Assembly (NCBI GenBank): GCA_947579665.1
Contig: OX388345.1
Span: 71,911,454-71,975,453 of the forward strand
Direction: 5' to 3'
DNA length: 64,000 nt
Origin: Sympetrum striolatum
Lineage: Eukaryota > Arthropoda > Insecta > Odonata > Libellulidae
Part shown: positions 36,423 to 50,508 of the stretch, in pieces
Position numbering within the stretch: position 1 is the first letter of the stretch
How the letters are laid out: every line of letters begins with the position of its first letter
Notes under the pieces: model-generated
Database searches by the model: none
The model's input: the letters and a program-made list of their open reading frames with translations, nothing else
What the model was told of the DNA's origin: nothing
Translations under genes and position numbers: made by a program

Positions 36423-39400
36423 GCGAAATCGAGGTAAAAAATTGAAATTTCAATAAAATTATCATTTTTCGTTCCTAATTTCGTTCACATCTCGATAAAA
36501 TTACCAAAATTAAGGCAAAATTTAGGAAACAAATTGAATTTTCAATTAAATCATACTGTTTCGTTGCCATTTTCGTTCATATCTCGATAAAATGTCGAAA
36601 ATTAAGGCAAAATTGAGGAAAAAATTGAAATTTCAATAAAATTATCATTTTTCGTTGCTATTTTCGTTCACATCTCGATAAAATGACCAAAATTAAGGCA
36701 AAATTGAGGAAAAAAATTGAAATTTGAATAAAATTATCCTTATTCGTTGCTACTTTCGTTCACATCTGAATAAAATGACGAATATTAAAGCAAAATTGAG
36801 GAAAAAAAATTTAAATTTTAATAAATATATCCTTTTTCGTTGCTATTTTCGTTCACATCTCGATAAAATGACGAAAATTAAGGCAAAATTGAGAAAAAAA
36901 ATTGAAATTTCAATAAAATTAATTTTTTTCGTTGCTATTTTCTTTCACATCTCGATAAAATGTCGAAGATTTAAGCAAAATTGAGGAAAAAAAATTTCAA
37001 TTTCAATAAAATAATCCTTTTTCGTTGCTATTTTCGTTCACATCTCGATAAAATGACGAAAATTAAGGCAAAATTGAGGAAAAAAATTGAAATTTCAATA
37101 AAATTATCCTTTTTCGTTGCTATTTTCGTTCACATCTCGATAAAATGACGAAAATTAAGGCAAAATTGAGAAAACATTGAAATTTCAATAAAATTATCCT
37201 TCTTCGTTGCTATTTTCGATCACATCTCAATAAAATAACGAAATTTATCTCAAATTTCAAGAAAGAAATTGAAATTTAAATAAAATTATTCTTTTTTATT
37301 GCTATTTTCGTTCACATCTCGATAAAATGTCGAAGTTTAAAGCAAAATTGAGGTAAAAAAATTTAAATTTCAATAAAATTATCCTTTTTCGTTGCTATTA
37401 TGTTCACATCTCGATAAAATGACGAAAATTAAGGCAAAATTGAGGAAAAAAAATTTAAATTTGAATAAAATTTTCCTTTTTCGTTGCTATTTTCGTTCAA
37501 ATCTCGATAAAATGAAGAAAATTATGTCAAAATTGAGGAAAAAAATTGAAATTACAATAAAATTATCCGTTTTCGTTGCTATTTTCGTTCACATCTCGAT
37601 ACAATGTCGAAAATTAAGGCAAAATTGAGGAAAAAAATTGAAATTCAATAAAATTTTCCTTTTTCGTTGCTATTTTCGTTCAAATCTCGATAAAATGAAG
37701 AAAATTAAGGCAAAATTGAGGAAAAAAAATTGAAATTTCAAAAAAATTATCCTTTTTCGTTGCTATTTTCGATCACATCTCGATGATATATCGAAGATTA
37801 AAGCAAAATTGAGGAAAAAAAATTTAAATTTCAGTAAAATTATTCTTTTTCGTTGCTATTTTCGTTCACATATCAATAAAATGTCGAAAATTAAGGCGAA
37901 ATCGAGGAAAAAAAATGGAAATTTCAATAAAATTATCATTTTTCGTTGCTATTTTCGTTCACATCTCGATAAAATGACGAAAATTAAGGCAAAATTGAGG
38001 AAATAAATTGAAATTTCAATAAATTATTCTTTTTCGTTGCTATTTTCGTTCAGATCTCGATATAATTTAGGAAAAATTGAAGAAAAAATTGAAATTTCAA
38101 TAAAATTACCCGTTTTCATTGCTGTTTTCGTTCACATCTCGATAAAATGTCGAAAATTAAGGCAAAATTGAGGAAAAAAATTGAAATTTCAATAAAATTT
38201 TCCTTTTTCGTTGCTATTCTCGTTCAAATCTCGATAAAATGAAGAAAATTAAGGCAAAATTGAGGAAAAAATTGAAATTTCAATAAAATTATCCTTTTTC
38301 GTTGCTATTTTCGTTCACATCTCGATAAAATGACAAAAATTAAGGCAAAATTGAGGAAAAAAATTGAAAATTCAAAAAAAATAATTTTTTTCGTTGCTAT
38401 TTTCCTTTACATCTCGATAAAATGACGAAAATTAAGGCAAATTTGAGGAAAAAAATTGAAATTTGAATAAAATTATCCTTTTTCGTTGCTACTTTCGATC
38501 ACATCTCGATAATATGATGAATATTAAAGCAAAATTGAGGAAAAAAAATTTAAATTTCAATAAAATTATCCTTTTTCGTTGCTATTTTCGTTCACATCTC
38601 GAAAAAATAACGAAAATTGAGGCAAAATTGAGAAAAAAAATTGAAATTTCAATAAAATTATTCTTTTTCGTTGCTATTTTCGTTCACATCTCGATAAAAT
38701 GACGAAAATTAAGGCAAAATTGAGGAAAAAAATTGAAATTTCAATATAATTATTCTTTTTCGTTGCTATTTTCGTTCACATCTCTATAAAATTAAGGAAA
38801 AATTGAAGAAAAAATTGAAATTTCAATAAAATTATCCTTTTTCGTTGCTATTTTCGTTTACATCTCCAGAAAATGACGAAAATTAAGGCAAAATAGAGGA
38901 AAGAAATTGAAATTTCAGTAAAATTATTCTTTTTCGTTGCTATTTTCGTTCACATCTCGATAAAATGACGAAAATTAATGCAGAATTGAGGTAAAATTAA
39001 AATTTGAATAAAATTATCCTTTTTTGTTGCTATTTTCGTTCACATCTCGATAAAATGACGAATATGAAGGCAAAATTGAGAAAAAAAATAGAAATTTCAA
39101 TAAAATTATTCTTTTACGTTGCTATTTTCGTTCACATCTCGAGAAAATGACGAAAATTAAGGCAAAATAGAGAAAAGAAATTGAAATTTCAATTAAATGT
39201 TCCTTTTTCGTTGCTATTTTCGTTCACATCTCGATAAAATGACGAAAATTAATGCAGAATTGAGGTAAAATTAAAATTTGAATAAAATTATCCTTTTTTG
39301 TTGCTATTTTCGTTCACATCTCGATAAAATGACGAATATGAAGGCAAAATAGAGGAAAGAAATTGAAATTTCAGTAAAATTATTCTTTTTCGTTGCTATT

Positions 39401-42400
39401 TTCGTTCACATCTCGATAAAATGACGAAAATTAATGCAGAATTGAGGTAAAATTAAAATTTGAATAAAATTATCCTTTTTTGTTGCTATTTTCGTTCACA
39501 TCTCGATAAAATGACGAATATGAAGGCAAAATTGAGAAAAAAAATAGAAATTTCAATAAAATTATTCTTTTACGTTGCTATTTTCGTTCACATCTCGAGA
39601 AAATGACGAAAATTAAGGCAAAATAGAGAAAAGAAATTGAAATTTCAATTAAATGTTCCTTTTTCGTTGCTATTTTCGTTCACATCTCGATAAAATAACG
39701 AAAATTGAGGCAAAATTGAGGAAAAAAATTGAAATTTCAATAAAATTATTCTTTTTCGTTGCTATTTTCGTTCACATCTCGATAAAATGACGAAAATTAA
39801 GGCAAAATTGAGGAAAAAAATTGAAATTTCAATATAATTATTCTTTTTCGTTGCTATTTTCGTTCACATCTCGATAAAATTCGAAAATTAAGGCGAAATC
39901 GAGGTAAAAAATTGAAATTTGAATAAAATTATCATTTTTCGTTGCTATTTTCGTTCACTTCTCGATAAAATGACCAAAATTACGGCAAAATTGAGGAAAA
40001 AAATTGAAATTTGAATTAAATTATCATTTTTCGTTGCTATTTACGTTCACATCTCGATAAAATGACGAAAAGTAAGGCAAAATTGAGAAAAAAATTGAAA
40101 TTTCAATAAAATTATCCTTTTTCGTTGCTATTTTCGATCACATCTCGATAAAATTTAGGAAAAATTGAAGAAAAAATTGAAATTTCAATAAAATTACCCG
40201 TTTTCATTGCTATTTTCGTTCACATCTCGATAAAATGTCGAAAATTAAGGCAAAATTGAGGAAAAAAATTGAAATTTCAATAAATTTATCCTTTTTCGTT
40301 GCTATTTTCGATCACATCTCGATAAAATTTAGGAAAAATTGAAGAAAAAATTGAAATTTCAATAAAATTACCCGTTTTCATTGCTATTTTCGTTCACATC
40401 TCGATAAAATGTCGAAAATTAAGGCAAAATTGAGGAAAAAAATTGAAATTTGAATAAAATTATCCTTTTTCGTTGCTACTTTCGATCACATCTCGATAAA
40501 ATGATGAATATTAAAGCAAAATTGAGGAAAAAAAATTTAAATTTCAATAAAATTATCCTTTTTCGTTGCTATTTTCGTTCACATCTCGAAAAAATAACGA
40601 AAATTGAGGCAAAATTGAGGAAAAAAATTGAAATTTCAATATAATTATTCTTTTTCGTTGCTACTTTCGTTCACATCTCTATGAAATTAAGGAAAAATTG
40701 AAGAAAAAATTGAAATTTCAATAAAATTATCCTTTTTCGTTGCTATTTTCGTTTACATCTCCAGAAAATGATGAAAATTAAGGCAAAATAGAGGAAAGAA
40801 ATTGAAATTTCAGTAAAATTATTCTTTTTCGTTGCTATTTTCGTTCACATCTCGATAAAATGACGAAAATTAATGCAGAATTGAGGTAAAATTAAAATTT
40901 GAATAAAATTATCCTTTTTTGTTGCTATTTTCGTTCACATCTCGATAAAATGACGAATATGAAGGCAAAATTGAGAAAAAAAATTGAAATTTCAATAAAA
41001 TTATTCTTTTACGTTGCTATTTTCGTTCACATCTCGAGAAAATGACGAAAATTAAGGCAAAATAGAGAAAAGAAATTGAAATTTCAATAAAATTTTCCTT
41101 TTTCGTTGCTATTTTCGTTCACATCTCGATAAAATGACGAAAATTAAGTTAAAATTGAGAAAAAAATTTGAAATTTCAATAACATAATTTTTTTCGTTGC
41201 TATTTTCGTTTACATCTCGATAAAATGACGAAAATTAAGGCAAAATTGAGGAAAAAAATTGAAATTTCAATAAAATTATTCTTTTTCGTTGCCATTTTCG
41301 TTCAGATATCGATAAAATTAAGGAAAACTTGAAGAAAAAATTGAAATTTCAATATAATTATCCGTTTTCGTTGCTATTCTCGTTCAAATCTCGATAAAAT
41401 GAAGAAAATTAAGGCAAAATTGAGGAAAAAAAATTTTAATTTCAGTAAAATTATACTTTTTCGTTGCTATTTTCGTTCACATCTCGATAAAATTCGAAAA
41501 TTAAGGCGAAATCGAGGTAAAAAATTGAAATTTCAATAAAATTATCATTTTTCGTTGCTATTTTCGATAAACATCTCGATAAAATGACCAAAATTAAGGC
41601 AAAATTGAGGAAAAAAATTGAAATTTGAATTAAATTATCATTTTTCGTTGCTATTTACGTTCACATCTCGATAAAATGACGAAAAGTAAGGCAAAATTGA
41701 GGAAAAAAATTGAAATTTCAATTAAATTTTCCTTTTTCGTTGCTATTCTCGTTCAAATCTCGATAAAATGAAGAAAATTAAGGCAAAATTGAGGATAAAA
41801 TTGAAATTTCAATAAAATTATCCTTTTTCGTTGCTATTTTCGTTCACTTCTCGATAAAATGACAAAAATTAAGGCAAAATTGAGGAAAAAAATTGAAAAT
41901 TCAAAAAAAATAATTTTTTTCGTTGCCATTTTCCTTTACATCTCGATAAAATGACGAAAATTAAGGCAAAATTGAGGAAAAAAATTGAAATTTGAATAAA
42001 ATTATCCTTTTTCGTTGCTAGTTTCGATCACATCTCGATAAAATGATGAATATTAAAGCAAAATTGAGGAAAAAAAATTTAAATTTCAATAAAATTATCC
42101 TTTTTCGTTGCTATTTTCGTTCACATCTCGATAAAATTTGAAAATTAAGGCGAAATCGAGGTAAAAAATTGAAATTTCAATAAAATTATCATTTTTCGTT
42201 GCTATTTTCGTTCACATCTCGATAAAATGACCAAAATTAAGGCAAAATTGAGGAAAAAAATTGAAATTTGAATTAAATTATCATTTTTCGTTGCTATTTA
42301 CGTTCACATCTCGATAAAATGACGAAAAGTAAGGCAAAATTGAGAAAAAAATTGAAATTTCAATAAATTATTCTTTTTCGTTGCTATTTTCGTTCAGATC

Positions 42401-45400
42401 TCGATAAAATTTAGGAAAAATTGAAGAAAAAATTGAAATTTCAATAAAATTACCCGTTTTCATTGCTATTTTCGTTCGAATCTCGATAAAATGTCGAAAA
42501 TTAAGGCAAAATTGAGGAAAAAAATTGAAATTTCAATAAAATTTTCCTTTTTCGTTGCTATTCTCGTTCAAATCTCGATAAAATGAAGAAAATTAAGGCA
42601 AAATTGAGGATAAAATTGAAATTTCAAAAAAATTATCCTTTTTCGTTGCTATTTTCGTTCACATCTCGATAAAATGACAAAAATTAAGGCAAAATTGAGG
42701 AAAAAAATTGAAAATTCAAAAAAAATAATTTTTTTCGTTGCTATTTTCCTTTACATCTCGATAAAATGACGAAAATTAAGGCAAAATTGAGGAAAAAAAT
42801 TGAAATTTTAATAAAATTATCCTTTTTCGTTGCTACTTTCGATCACACCCCGATAAAATGATGAATATTAAAGCAAAATTGAGGAAAAAAAATTTAAATT
42901 TCAATAAAATTATCCTTTTTCGTTGCTATTTTCGTTCACATCTCGAAAAAATAACGAAAATTGAGGCAAAATTGAGGAAAAAAATTGAAATTTCAATAAA
43001 ATTATTCTTTTTCGTTGCTATTTTCGTTCACATCTCGATAAAATGACGAAAATTATGGCAAAATTGAGGAAAAAAATTGAAATTTCAATATAATTATTCT
43101 TTTTCGTTCCTATTTTCGTTCACATCTCTATAAAATTAAGGAAAAATTGAAGAAAAAATTGAAATTTCAATAAAATTATCTTTTTTCGTTGCTATTTTCG
43201 TTTACATCTCCAGAAAATGACGAAAATTAAGGCAAAATAGAGGAAAGAAATTGAAATTTCAGTAAAATTATTCTTTTTCGTTGCTATTTTCGTTCACATC
43301 TCGATAAAATGACGAAAATTAATGCAGAATTGAGGTAAAATTAAAATTTGAAAAAAAATATCCTTTTTTGTTGCTATTTTCGTTCACATCTCGATAAAAT
43401 GACGAATATGAAGGCAAAATTGAGAAAAAAAATTGAAATTTCAATAAAATTATTCTTTTACGTTGCTATTTTCGTTCACATCTCGAGAAAATGACGAAAA
43501 TTAAGGCAAAATAGAGAAAAGAAATTGAAATTTCAATTAAATGTTCCTTTTTCGTTGCTATTTTCGTTCACATCTCGATAAAATGACGAAAATTAAGTTA
43601 AAATTGAGAAAAAAATTTGAAATTTCAATAACATAATTGTTTTCGTTGCTATTTTCGTTTACATCTCGATAAAATGACGAAAATTAAGGCAAAATTGAGG
43701 AAAAAAATTGAAATTTCAATAAAATTATTCTTTTTCGTTGCCATTTTCGTTCAGATATCGATAAAATTAAGGAAAACTTGAAGAAAAAATTGAAATTTCA
43801 ATATAATTATCCGTTTTCGTTGCTATTTTCGTTCACATCTCGATAAAATTCGAAAATTAAGGCGAAATCGAGGTAAAAAATTGAAATTTCAATAAAATTA
43901 TCATTTTTCGTTGCTATTTTCGTTCACATCTCGATAAAATGACCAAAATTTAGGCAAAATTGAGGAAAAAAATTGAAATTTGAATTAAATTATAATTTTT
44001 CGTTGCTATTTACGTTCACATCTCGATAAAATGACGAAAAGTAAGGCAAAATTGAGAAAAAAATTGAAATTTCAATAAAATTATCCTTTTTCGTTGCTAT
44101 TTTCGATCAGATCTCGATAAAATTAAGGCAAAATTGAGGAAAAAAATTGAAATTTCAATAAAATTTTCCTTTTTCGTTGCTATTCTCGTTCAAATCTCGA
44201 TAAAATGACAAAAATTAAGGCAAAATTGAGGAAAAAAATTGAAAATTCGAAAAAAATAATTTATCTCAAAATAATAACGAAATTTATCTCAAATTTGAAG
44301 AAAGAAATTGAAATTTCAATAAAATTATCCTTTTTCGTTGCTATTATGTTCACATCTCGATAAAATGACGAAAATTAAGGTAAAATTGAGGAAAAAAATT
44401 TAAATTTCAATAAAATAATCTTTTTTCGTTGCTATTTTCGTTCACATATCGATAAAATGACGAAAATTAAGGGAAAATTGAGGAAAAAAATTAAAATATT
44501 TATGTAATTATACTTTTTCGTTGCTATTTTTGATCAAATCTCGATACAATGACAAAAATTAAGGCAAAATTGAGAAAATAATTGAAATTTCAATAAAATT
44601 ATCCTTTTTCAATGCTATTTTCGTTCACAACTCAATAAAATGACCAAGATTAAGGCGAAATTGAGGAAAAAATTTAAATTTCAATAAAATTATCCTTTTT
44701 CGTTGCTATTTCCGTTCACATCTCGATAAAATGTCGAAAATTATGGCAAAATTGAGGAAAAAAATTGAAATTTCAATAAAATTTTCCTTTTTCATTGCTA
44801 TTTTCGTTCACATCTCGATAAAATGACAAAATTAAGGCAAAATTGAGGAAAAAAAATTGAAATTTCAATAACATAATTGTTTTCGTTGCTATTTTCGTTT
44901 ACATCTCGATAAAATGACGAAAATTAAGGCAAAATTGAGGAAAAAAATTGAAATTTCAATAAAATTATTCTTTTTCGTTGCCATTTTCGTTCAGATATCG
45001 ATAAAATTAAGGAAAACTTGAAGAAAAAATTGAAATTTCAATATAATTATCCGTGTTCGTTGCTATTCTCGTTCAAATCTCGATAGAAAGAAGAAAATTA
45101 AGGCAAAATTGAGGAAAAAAAATTTTAATTTCAGTAAAATTATATTTTTTCGTTGCTATTTTCGTTCACATCTCGATAAAATTCGAAAATTAAGGCGAAA
45201 TCGAGGTAAAAAATTGAAATTTCAATAAAATTATCATTTTTCGTTGCTATTTTCGTTCACATCTCGATAAAATGACCAAAATTTAGGCAAAATTGAGGAA
45301 AAAAATTGAAATTTGAATTAAATTATCATTTTTCGTTGCTATTTACGTTCACATCTCGATAAAATGACGAAAAGTAAGGCAAAATTGAGAAAAAAATTGA

Positions 45401-48400
45401 AATTTCAATAAAATTATCCTTTTTCGTTGCTATTTTCGATCAGATCTCGATAAAATTTAGGAAAAGTTGAAGAAAAAATTGAAATTTCAATAAAATTACC
45501 CGTTTTCATTGCTATTTTCGTTCACATCTCGATAAAATGTCGAAAATTAAGGCAAAATTGAGGAAAAAAATTGAAATTTCAATAAAATAATCTTTTTTCG
45601 TTGCTATTTTCGTTCACATATCGATAAAATGACGAAAATTAAGGGAAAATTGAGGAAAAAAATTAAAATATTTATGTAATTATACTTTTTCGTTGCTATT
45701 TTTGATCAAATCTCGATACAATGACAAAAATTAAGGCAAAATTGAGAAAATGATTGAAATTTCAATAAAATTATCCTTTTTCAATGCTATTTTCGTTCAC
45801 AACTCAATAAAATGACCAAGATTAAGGCGAAATTGAGGAAAAAATTTAAATTTCAATAAAATTATCCTTTTTCGTTGCTACTTCCGTTCACATCTCGATA
45901 AAATGTCGAAAATTATGGCAAAATTGAGGAAAAAAATTGAAATTTCAATAAAATTTTCCTTTTTCATTGCTATTTTCGTTCACATCTCGATAAAATGACA
46001 AAATTAAGGCAAAATTGAGGAAAAAAATTGAAATTTCAATAAAATTATTCTTTTTCGTTGCCATTTTCGTTCAGATCTCGATAAAATTAAGGAAAAATTG
46101 AAATTTCAATAAAATTATCCGTTTTCGTTGCTATTCTCGTTCAAATCTCGATAAAATGAAGAAAATTAAGGCAAAATTGAGGAAAAAAATTGAAATTTCA
46201 ATAAAATAATCCATTTTCGTTGCTATTTTCGATCACATCTCGATAAAATGTCGAAGATTAAAGCAAAATTGAGGAAAAAAAATTTAAATTTCAGTAAAAT
46301 TATACTTTTTCGTTGCTATTTTCGTTCACATCTCGATAAAATGTCGAAAATTAAGGCGAAATCGAGGTAAAAAATTGAAATTTCAATAAAATTATCATTT
46401 TTCGTTGCTATTTTCGATCACATCTCAATATAATAACGAAATTTATCTCAAATTTGAAGAAAGAAATTGAAATTTCAATAAAATTAGCCATTTTCGTTGC
46501 TATTAAGTTCACATCTCGATAAAATGACGAAAATTAAGGCAAAATTGAGACAATAATTGAAATTTCAATAAAATTATCCTTTTTCAATGCTATTTTCGTT
46601 CACAACTCGATAAAATGACCAAGATTAAGGCAAAATTGAGGAAAAAATTTAAATTTCAATAAAATTATCCTTTTTCGTTGCTATTTTCGTTCACATCTCG
46701 ATAAAATGTCGAAAATTAAGGCAAAATTGCGGAAAAAAATTGAAATTTCAATAAAATTTTCCTTTTTCATTGCTATTCTCGTTCAAATCTCGATAAAATG
46801 AAGAAAATTAAGGCACAATTGAGGAAAAAAATTGAAATTTCAATAAAATTATACTTTTTCGTTGCTATTTTCGATCACATCTCGATAAAATGTCGAAGAT
46901 TAAAGCAAAATTGAGGAAAAAAAAATTTAAATTTCAGTAAAATTATTCTTTTTCGTTACTATTTTCGTTCACATATCGATAAAATGTCGAAAATTAAGTC
47001 GAAATCGAGGTAAAAAATTGAAATTTCAATAAAATTATCCTTTTTCGTTGCTATTTTCGTTCACATCTCGATAAAATGACAAAAATTAAGGCAAAATTGA
47101 GGAAAAAAATTGAAAATTCAATAAAATTATTTTTTTCGTTGCTATTTTCGTTCACATATCGATAAAATGTCGAAAATTAAGGCAAAATTGAGGAAAAAAA
47201 TTGAAATTTGAATAAAATTATCCTTTTACGTTGCTATTTTTGTTCACATCTCGATAAAATGACAAAAATTAAGGCAAAATTGTGGAAAAAAATTGAAAAT
47301 TCAATAAATTATTTTTTTCGTTACTATTTTCGTTTACATCTCGATAAAATGACGAAAATTAAGGCAAAATTGAGGAAAAAAATTGAAATTTGAATAAAAT
47401 TATCCTTTTTCGTTGCTATTTTCGTTCACATCTCGATAAAATGACGAAAATTAAGGCAAAATTGAGGAAAAAAATTGAAATTTCAATAAAATTATTCTTT
47501 TTCGTTGCTATTTTCGTTCACATCTCGATAAAATTAAGGAAAAATTGAAGAAAAAATTGAAATTTCAATAAAATTATCTTTTTTCGTTGCTATTTTCATT
47601 TACATCTCCAGAAAATGACTAAAATTAAGGCAAAATTGAGAAAAGAAATTGAAATTTCAATAAAATTATTCTTTTTCGTTGCTATTTTTTTTCACATCTC
47701 GATAAATGACGAAAATTAAGGCCAAATTGAGGAAAAAAATATGAAATTTCAATAAAATTATCCTTTTCGTTGCTATTTTCGTTCACATCTCGATAAAATG
47801 ACGAAAATTAAGGCAAAATTGAGAAAACATAGAAATTTCAATAATATTATCCTTTTTCGTTGCTATTATGTTCACATCTCGATAAAATGACGAAAATTAA
47901 GGCAAAATTGAGGAAAAAAAATTTAAATTTGAATAAAATTTTCCTTTTTTGTTGCTATTCTCGTTCAAATCTCGATAAAATGAAGAAAATTAAGGCAAAA
48001 TTGAGGAAAAAAATTGAAATTTCAATAAAATTATCCGTTTTCGTTGCTATTTTCGTTCACATCTCGATAAAATGTCGAAAATTAAGGCAAAATTTAGGAA
48101 AAAAATTGAAATTTCAATAAAATTTTCCTTTTTCGTTGCTATTCTCGTTCAAATCTCGATAAAATGAAGAAAATTAAGGCAAAATTGAGGAAAAAAAATT
48201 TAAATTTCAGTTTAATTATTCTTTTTCGTTGCTATTTTCGTTCACATATCGATAAAATGTCGAAAATTAAGGCGAAATCGAGGTAAAAAATTGAAATTTC
48301 AATAAAATTATCCTTTTTCGCTGCTATTTTCAATCATATCTCGATAAAATGACAAAAATTAAGGCAAAATTAGGAAAAAAATTGAAAATTCAATAAAATT

Positions 48401-49420
48401 TTTTTTTTGCTATTTTCGTTTACATCTCGACTAAATGACGAAAATTAAGGCAAAATTGAGGAAAAAAATTGAAATTTGAATAAAATTATCCTTTTTCGTT
48501 GCTACTTTCGTTCACATCTCGATAAAATGATGAATATTAAAGCAAAATTGAGAAAAAAAAATTTAAATTTCAATAAAATTATCCTTTTTCGTTGCTATTT
48601 TCGTTCAAATCTCGATAAAATGACGAAAATTAAGGCAAAACTGAGGAAAAAAATTGAAATTTCAATAAAATTATCCTTTTTCGGTGCTATTTTCTTTCAC
48701 ATCTCGATAAAATGCCCAATATTTAAGTAAAATTGGGGCAAAAAAATTTCAATTTCAATAAAATAATCCTATTTCGTGGCTATTTTCGTTCACATCTCCA
48801 TAAAATGACGAAAATTAAGGCAAAATTGAGGAAAAAAATTGAAATTTCAATAAAATTATCTTTTTTCGTTGCTATTTTCGTTCAAATCTCGATAAAATGT
48901 CGAAAATTAAGGGAAAAATGAGGAAAAAAATTGAATTTTCAATAAAATTATCCTTTTTCGTTGCTATTTTTGTTTACATCTCGAGAAATGACGAAAATTA
49001 AGGAAAATTTGAGGAAAAAAATAAAAATTTCAATAAAATTATTCTTTTTTGTTGCTATTTTCGTTCACATCAAGATAAAATGACGAAAATTAAGGCGAAA
49101 TTGAGGAAAAAAATTGAAATTTCAATAAAATTATCCTTTTTCGTTGCTATTTTCGTTCATATCTCGATAAAATGACGAAAATTAAGGCAAAATTGAGGAA
49201 AAAATTGAAATTTGAAAAAAATTTCCTTTTTCGTTCCTACTTTCGTTCACATCTCGATAAAATGACGAAAATTAAGGCAAAATTGAGGAAGAAAATGGAA
49301 GTTTCAATTAAATTAGCCTTTTTCGTTGCTATTTTCGTTTATATCTCGATAAAATGTCGAAAATTAGGGCAAAATTAAGGAAAAAAGTTTAAATTTCAAT
49401 AAAATCATCCTTTTTCGTTG
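36423..49420. repeat. Satellite A2 array with mosaic block duplications
   Basis: About 13 kb of ~92 bp A2 monomers, key words TTTTCGTTGCTATTTTCG, TTCACATCTCGATAAAATG and ATTGAAATTTCAAT. Recurring blocks: the variant AATGCAGAATTGAGG at 38977, 39251, 39433, 40872 and 43321; a block with ATGATGAATA at 38514, 40501 and 42858; 44,409-44,866 repeated at 45,581-46,037 (offset 1,172); about 43.6-44.1 kb repeated near 44.86 kb (offset 1,240). A short monomer variant lacking GACGAAAAT recurs. No gene; frames such as those with KMTKIKAKLRKK are repeat artefacts. Confidence 0.95.
46801..47975. repeat. A2 block repeated at 53245-54605
   Basis: Starts at AAGAAAATTAAGGCACAATT and matches 53245 onward at offset 6,444. 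The right copy carries about two extra monomers (near 53,860-54,050), after which the match continues at a larger offset. Confidence 0.85.
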
Positions 49421-50508
49421 CTGGTTTCGATCATATCTGTATAAAATTACAAACATTAAGGTAATATTGAGGAAAAATATTGAATAATATATATATAAAT
49501 ATATTTCATTGAAATTATCCGTTTTCGTTGCATGTTTCGATCAGATCTCAATAAAATGATGAGAATTAAGGCAAAATAAAGGGAAAAAAATTAAAATTTC
49601 TCTGAGTAGAATAAAATTGAAATTACGGTGAAATTATTTTTTTTCGTAGCTTTTCTTTATCATATCTCGATAAAATTACAAAAATTAAGGGAAAATAAAG
49701 GGAAAAAATTGAAATTTGTGTGAAATTATCGATTTTCGTAACATTTTCACGATCATATCTCGATGACGAAAATTGATTAAATGTACAGGAACAAAATTGA
49801 AATTTCCATAAGATTATCCGTTTTCGTTGTTTTTTCGATTTTGTTTCGATAAAATTACGTAGTTTAAGGCAAAATAGTGGAAAACAATTGAAACTTTAGT
49901 GAAATTATACGTATTCGTTGCTGTTTTCGATGAATTCTCAATAATATTACAGAAATTAAAGCAAAAAGCATGACAAAAAATTATATTTCGTTAAAATTGT
50001 CCGTTTTCGTTGCCTTTTTCGATCATATCTGATAAAATTACGAGAATTAAGGCAAAATAAAGGGGAAAAAATTGAAATTTCGGTGAAATGATCCATTTTC
50101 GTTTTATTTCTTGATCTTATCTCGATAAAATTAAGAATATATAGGTAAAAAAGATGAAAAAAATGAATTTACGAAAAAATTATTTGTTTCTCGTGGTTTT
50201 TTCAACAAAAATGATATTTTGGTGAAATTTTCCGTTAATGTGGCTTTTTCCGAATATATCTCAATAAAATGACGAAAATTAAGGCAAAATAGAGGAAAAA
50301 AATTGAAATTTCGATACAATTATCAGTTTCTGTTATTTCTTCGATCATATCTCGATAAAACAACGTAAATTAAGGCAAAATAGAGGAAACAAATTTGTAA
50401 TTTCGCGAAAATTATCCTTTGTCGTTGCTTTATTCGATCATATCTGGAAAAAATTACGAATATTATCCGTTTTCTTTGCTTTTCACGATCATATCTAGAT
50501 AAAATGAC
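49421..50508. repeat. A1-type stretch left of B island IV
   Basis: Monomers return to A1 character (CGATCATATCTG, TTTCGGTGAAATGATCC). It contains a small AT-rich microsatellite at 49483-49505 (AATAATATATATATAAATAT). The last monomers before the B island are the same pair seen left of islands II and III. No gene. Confidence 0.94.

Noticed and set aside
36724..36984. Repeated plus-strand frames with KMTKIKAKLRKK and FRCYFRSHLDKM, as if a basic repeat protein
   Set aside because: They track the ~92 bp monomer (30-31 residues per unit), stay open only where indels keep frame, and have no gene structure or flanking signals.
29230..49420. AATAAA polyadenylation-like hexamer in nearly every A2 monomer as a regulatory signal
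   Set aside because: The hexamer is part of an AT-rich consensus (CAATAAAATTAT) and there is no gene to terminate. It could matter only if the satellite is transcribed.
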